Shown piece by piece: positions 43,509 to 45,293 of a stretch of 45,293 nt of DNA. This stretch comes from Opitutaceae bacterium. GTDB lineage: Bacteria; Verrucomicrobiota; Verrucomicrobiia; Opitutales; Opitutaceae. The notes under the pieces were generated by a model, which was not told the DNA's origin, made no database searches, and saw only the letters and a list, made by a program, of their open reading frames with translations. The position numbers and the translations under genes are program-made. Numbering within the stretch: position 1 is the first letter of the stretch; every line of letters starts with the position of its first letter. The stretch covers positions 1 through 45,293 of the forward strand of contig JANQSC010000004.1 of the NCBI GenBank assembly GCA_028284235.1, in the 5' to 3' direction.

Positions 43509-45238
43509 CCGATCGCGCCGAAGAACCGGTCACGAAGGACCCCGAACTGCTGCTGAGCTTGTACCGTATCAGCCAAATCGGCACGTCCGCCTTCAACGTG
43601 CGCGAAGCGTTTCAATCCATTACAGAGGAAATCCAGCGACTCTTCACTCCGTCGTCCGCGGCCATCTTCCTGATCAGCCCCAACTCCGGAATGCTCGAGA
43701 TCGAATACGCCTTGGGCTACCCGCCCAATCTCGACGCCCTTTCCCTCCACATCGGAAAAGGCCTGGCCGGCCGAGTCGCCTTTCAAGGGAAGCCGCTGTT
43801 GATCGACGACGTGCGCGAAGATTCTCGATACGTAAAACTCGTGGATTCCGTTCGAGCGAAAATGGCTGTTCCCTTGATTTCCGAGGGCCAGATTATCGGA
43901 GTCATCAGCGTGGATTCCGAAAAAGTCGGACGCTATAGCGCGAACGACATGCAACGCCTCGAAATGATCGCCGACGAAGCCGCTCGCTCCCTCCAGTGCG
44001 TCTGGCGGCAACGGCAGCTGGTCAATCAATCGGACCAGCTCAACGCCCTGATCGAAGTGGGCCAAGGAGTCGTATCCAATCTTGAGTTACGGAGTTTGTG
44101 GGAGAGTATCACAGAGGCCGCGCTCGAACTAACCGGGTCCCGCATGGCCACGCTCCAGCTCTACGACGAGAGCGAGGGACGCGTCACCATGGAAGCCATC
44201 AAGCCGCCATTCAAAGAGTTCCTCTCCCGAGTGGAGGTGCTGCGACTGGATGAGAGCATGACTGCGTCCGCGATTAAAACCCGTCGACAAGTCGAATTTC
44301 GCAATATCACCACGCCCGACTATTTCGACCTCCAGGACGCCCCGCAACGAGCCGACGTCACATCGTGTCTTTCCACCCCGATGATCTACGAAGGCAAAGT
44401 CATTGGAGTCATCAGCATTTTCACTCGCGACCGGCATCGATTCCCCAACGACGAGAAACGACTCCTGCAAGCCTTCGCCACCCTTTCCGCCGCGGCCGCC
44501 CAAAACGCCAACCTCTACGCTCGGGTATTCAATAGCGAAGACCTGCTCCGGAAGAGCGAGCGGCTCACCACGCTCGGACTGCTCTCCGCTGAAATTGCCC
44601 ACGAGATTCGCAACCCGCTCACCGTCATAAAACTGCTCTTCGGCGCCCTCGACTTGCGCTACGACGACGAGGATCCCCGAAAAAAGGATACGCAGGTCAT
44701 CAAAGAGAAAATAGACCAGCTCGAAGAGATTGTATCGCGCGTCCTGTCATTCGGGAAGTCGCCTCAGGAGCTCCACGCCAGCTGGCCGATCGACGAACTC
44801 TTGCAAGAGACGCTGCTGCTGGTGCGCCTAAAAATGGACCAGCAGCGAATCGAGCTGATCCATCACAAACCTGATTCTCCCATTACGATCTTCGGCAACA
44901 AGGGGCAGCTTCAGCAGGTCTTTCTCAATCTAATTATCAATGCCGCGCAGGCGATGCCCAACGGCGGGACGCTTACGATCGAGTCGAAGATCGAACCCCA
45001 AGCGGGCGAAGATCGCCTCGCACTCTATTTTTCGGATACAGGGATCGGAATCCCCGAGGACATCCAATCTAAGATTTTCGACTCCTTTCTGACAGACAAG
45101 CCCGAAGGGACCGGACTCGGGCTGTCCATCGTCAAACGCATCCTCCGTTCCCATCGCGGCGATATCGAAGTCGCGAGTTCCGACAGCCGAGGTACCACCC
45201 TCCGTATCGACCTTCCGCTAGCGAGCGACGAGACGTAA
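43505..45238 (+). CDS. Sensor histidine kinase with two GAF domains
   Basis: A 577-residue soluble kinase with no clear membrane segment. GAF domains span roughly residues 20-165 ([37 protein letters not shown]) and 190-335 ([19 protein letters not shown]). The dimerisation helix has H366 in [15 protein letters not shown]. The catalytic domain has the N box [18 protein letters not shown]1 [12 protein letters not shown] box FDSFLTDK and G2 [12 protein letters not shown]. It is related to NtrB-like GHKL kinases. The signal may be a small molecule bound by GAF. No response regulator follows within the window. Confidence 0.92.
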   Translation: MTDRAEEPVTKDPELLLSLYRISQIGTSAFNVREAFQSITEEIQRLFTPSSAAIFLISPNSGMLEIEYALGYPPNLDALSLHIGKGLAGRVAFQGKPLLIDDVREDSRYVKLVDSVRAKMAVPLISEGQIIGVISVDSEKVGRYSANDMQRLEMIADEAARSLQCVWRQRQLVNQSDQLNALIEVGQGVVSNLELRSLWESITEAALELTGSRMATLQLYDESEGRVTMEAIKPPFKEFLSRVEVLRLDESMTASAIKTRRQVEFRNITTPDYFDLQDAPQRADVTSCLSTPMIYEGKVIGVISIFTRDRHRFPNDEKRLLQAFATLSAAAAQNANLYARVFNSEDLLRKSERLTTLGLLSAEIAHEIRNPLTVIKLLFGALDLRYDDEDPRKKDTQVIKEKIDQLEEIVSRVLSFGKSPQELHASWPIDELLQETLLLVRLKMDQQRIELIHHKPDSPITIFGNKGQLQQVFLNLIINAAQAMPNGGTLTIESKIEPQAGEDRLALYFSDTGIGIPEDIQSKIFDSFLTDKPEGTGLGLSIVKRILRSHRGDIEVASSDSRGTTLRIDLPLASDET

Positions 45239-45293
45239 ACGGCTACTCGAGCGCTCTAAATTCGTAGGGCCTTCGCTTGCGAAGCGCCGCGTA

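Noticed and set aside
45239-45293. Start of another palindromic element at the window edge (ACGGCTAC, then TTCGC-ttGCGAA)
   Set aside because: The sequence ends before a second terminal repeat could be seen, so it cannot be called.

Overview
The window reads as a chromosomal segment of a Verrucomicrobium, most likely an Opitutae/Puniceicoccales-type marine or environmental heterotroph. The signs are a VPDSG-CTERM sorting signal, a TonB-dependent receptor paired with a secreted beta-helix protein whose C-terminal repeat is typical of Verrucomicrobia, FabV as enoyl-ACP reductase, and generally GC-rich, densely packed genes. This placement is an inference from gene content; there is no rRNA or phylogenetic marker comparison behind it.

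Layout. 2-1885: the 3' part of a ClpX-like AAA+ unfoldase, then ubiE. 1979-3976: erpA (convergent) and rpoN (sigma-54). 4008-9123: a rearranged patch holding a palindromic element, two tandem ~1.26 kb modules (a VPDSG-CTERM gene fused to a copy of the dsbD 3' end; the distal copy is frameshifted), and intact dsbD. 9463-12318: fabV, a methyltransferase, dtd and a DoxX protein. 12325-14601: an unusual fusion of a ligase-associated exonuclease to an ATP-dependent DNA ligase domain whose catalytic residues are replaced. 14674-17127: a DUF3108 protein, an alkyladenine glycosylase and a PfkB sugar kinase. 17321-22594 (minus): a PurO-like IMP cyclohydrolase and a sulfur assimilation operon (cysK, siroheme sulfite reductase, GltD-like iron-sulfur flavoprotein). 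22837-24198: a radical SAM protein with an N-terminal SPASM-like region. 24575-27196 (minus): metK-ahcY. 27372-32939 (minus): a small secreted protein, a beta-helix protein and a TonB receptor. 33269-33345: tRNA-Asp(GTC). 33539-39869: a receiver-only response regulator, then tpiA, pgk, gap and an intracellular pullulanase (all four minus). 39994-45238: a nucleotidyltransferase, a GT2 glycosyltransferase, mnmA and a GAF histidine kinase.

The genes fall into coherent working groups. cysK, sulfite reductase and the flavoprotein reduce sulfite and build cysteine, with the flavoprotein a plausible dedicated electron donor. metK and ahcY form the activated methyl cycle. Pullulanase, gap, pgk and tpiA connect alpha-glucan breakdown to lower glycolysis. 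The TonB receptor and the beta-helix protein look like an outer-surface acquisition pair.

The least explained material is intergenic. At least three elements (17143-17311, 24231-24447, 42163-42339) start with AACAG and end with CTGTT in perfect terminal inverted repeats, and each encloses a different chain of short hairpins. Two further intergenic regions (4008-4299 and 6844-6920) share internal modules with them. This looks like a family of dispersed, structure-conserved palindromic elements. The most interesting coding observations are the exonuclease-pseudoligase fusion, the dsbD-tail/VPDSG tandem duplication, and the duplicated lid domain of the ClpX-like ATPase.
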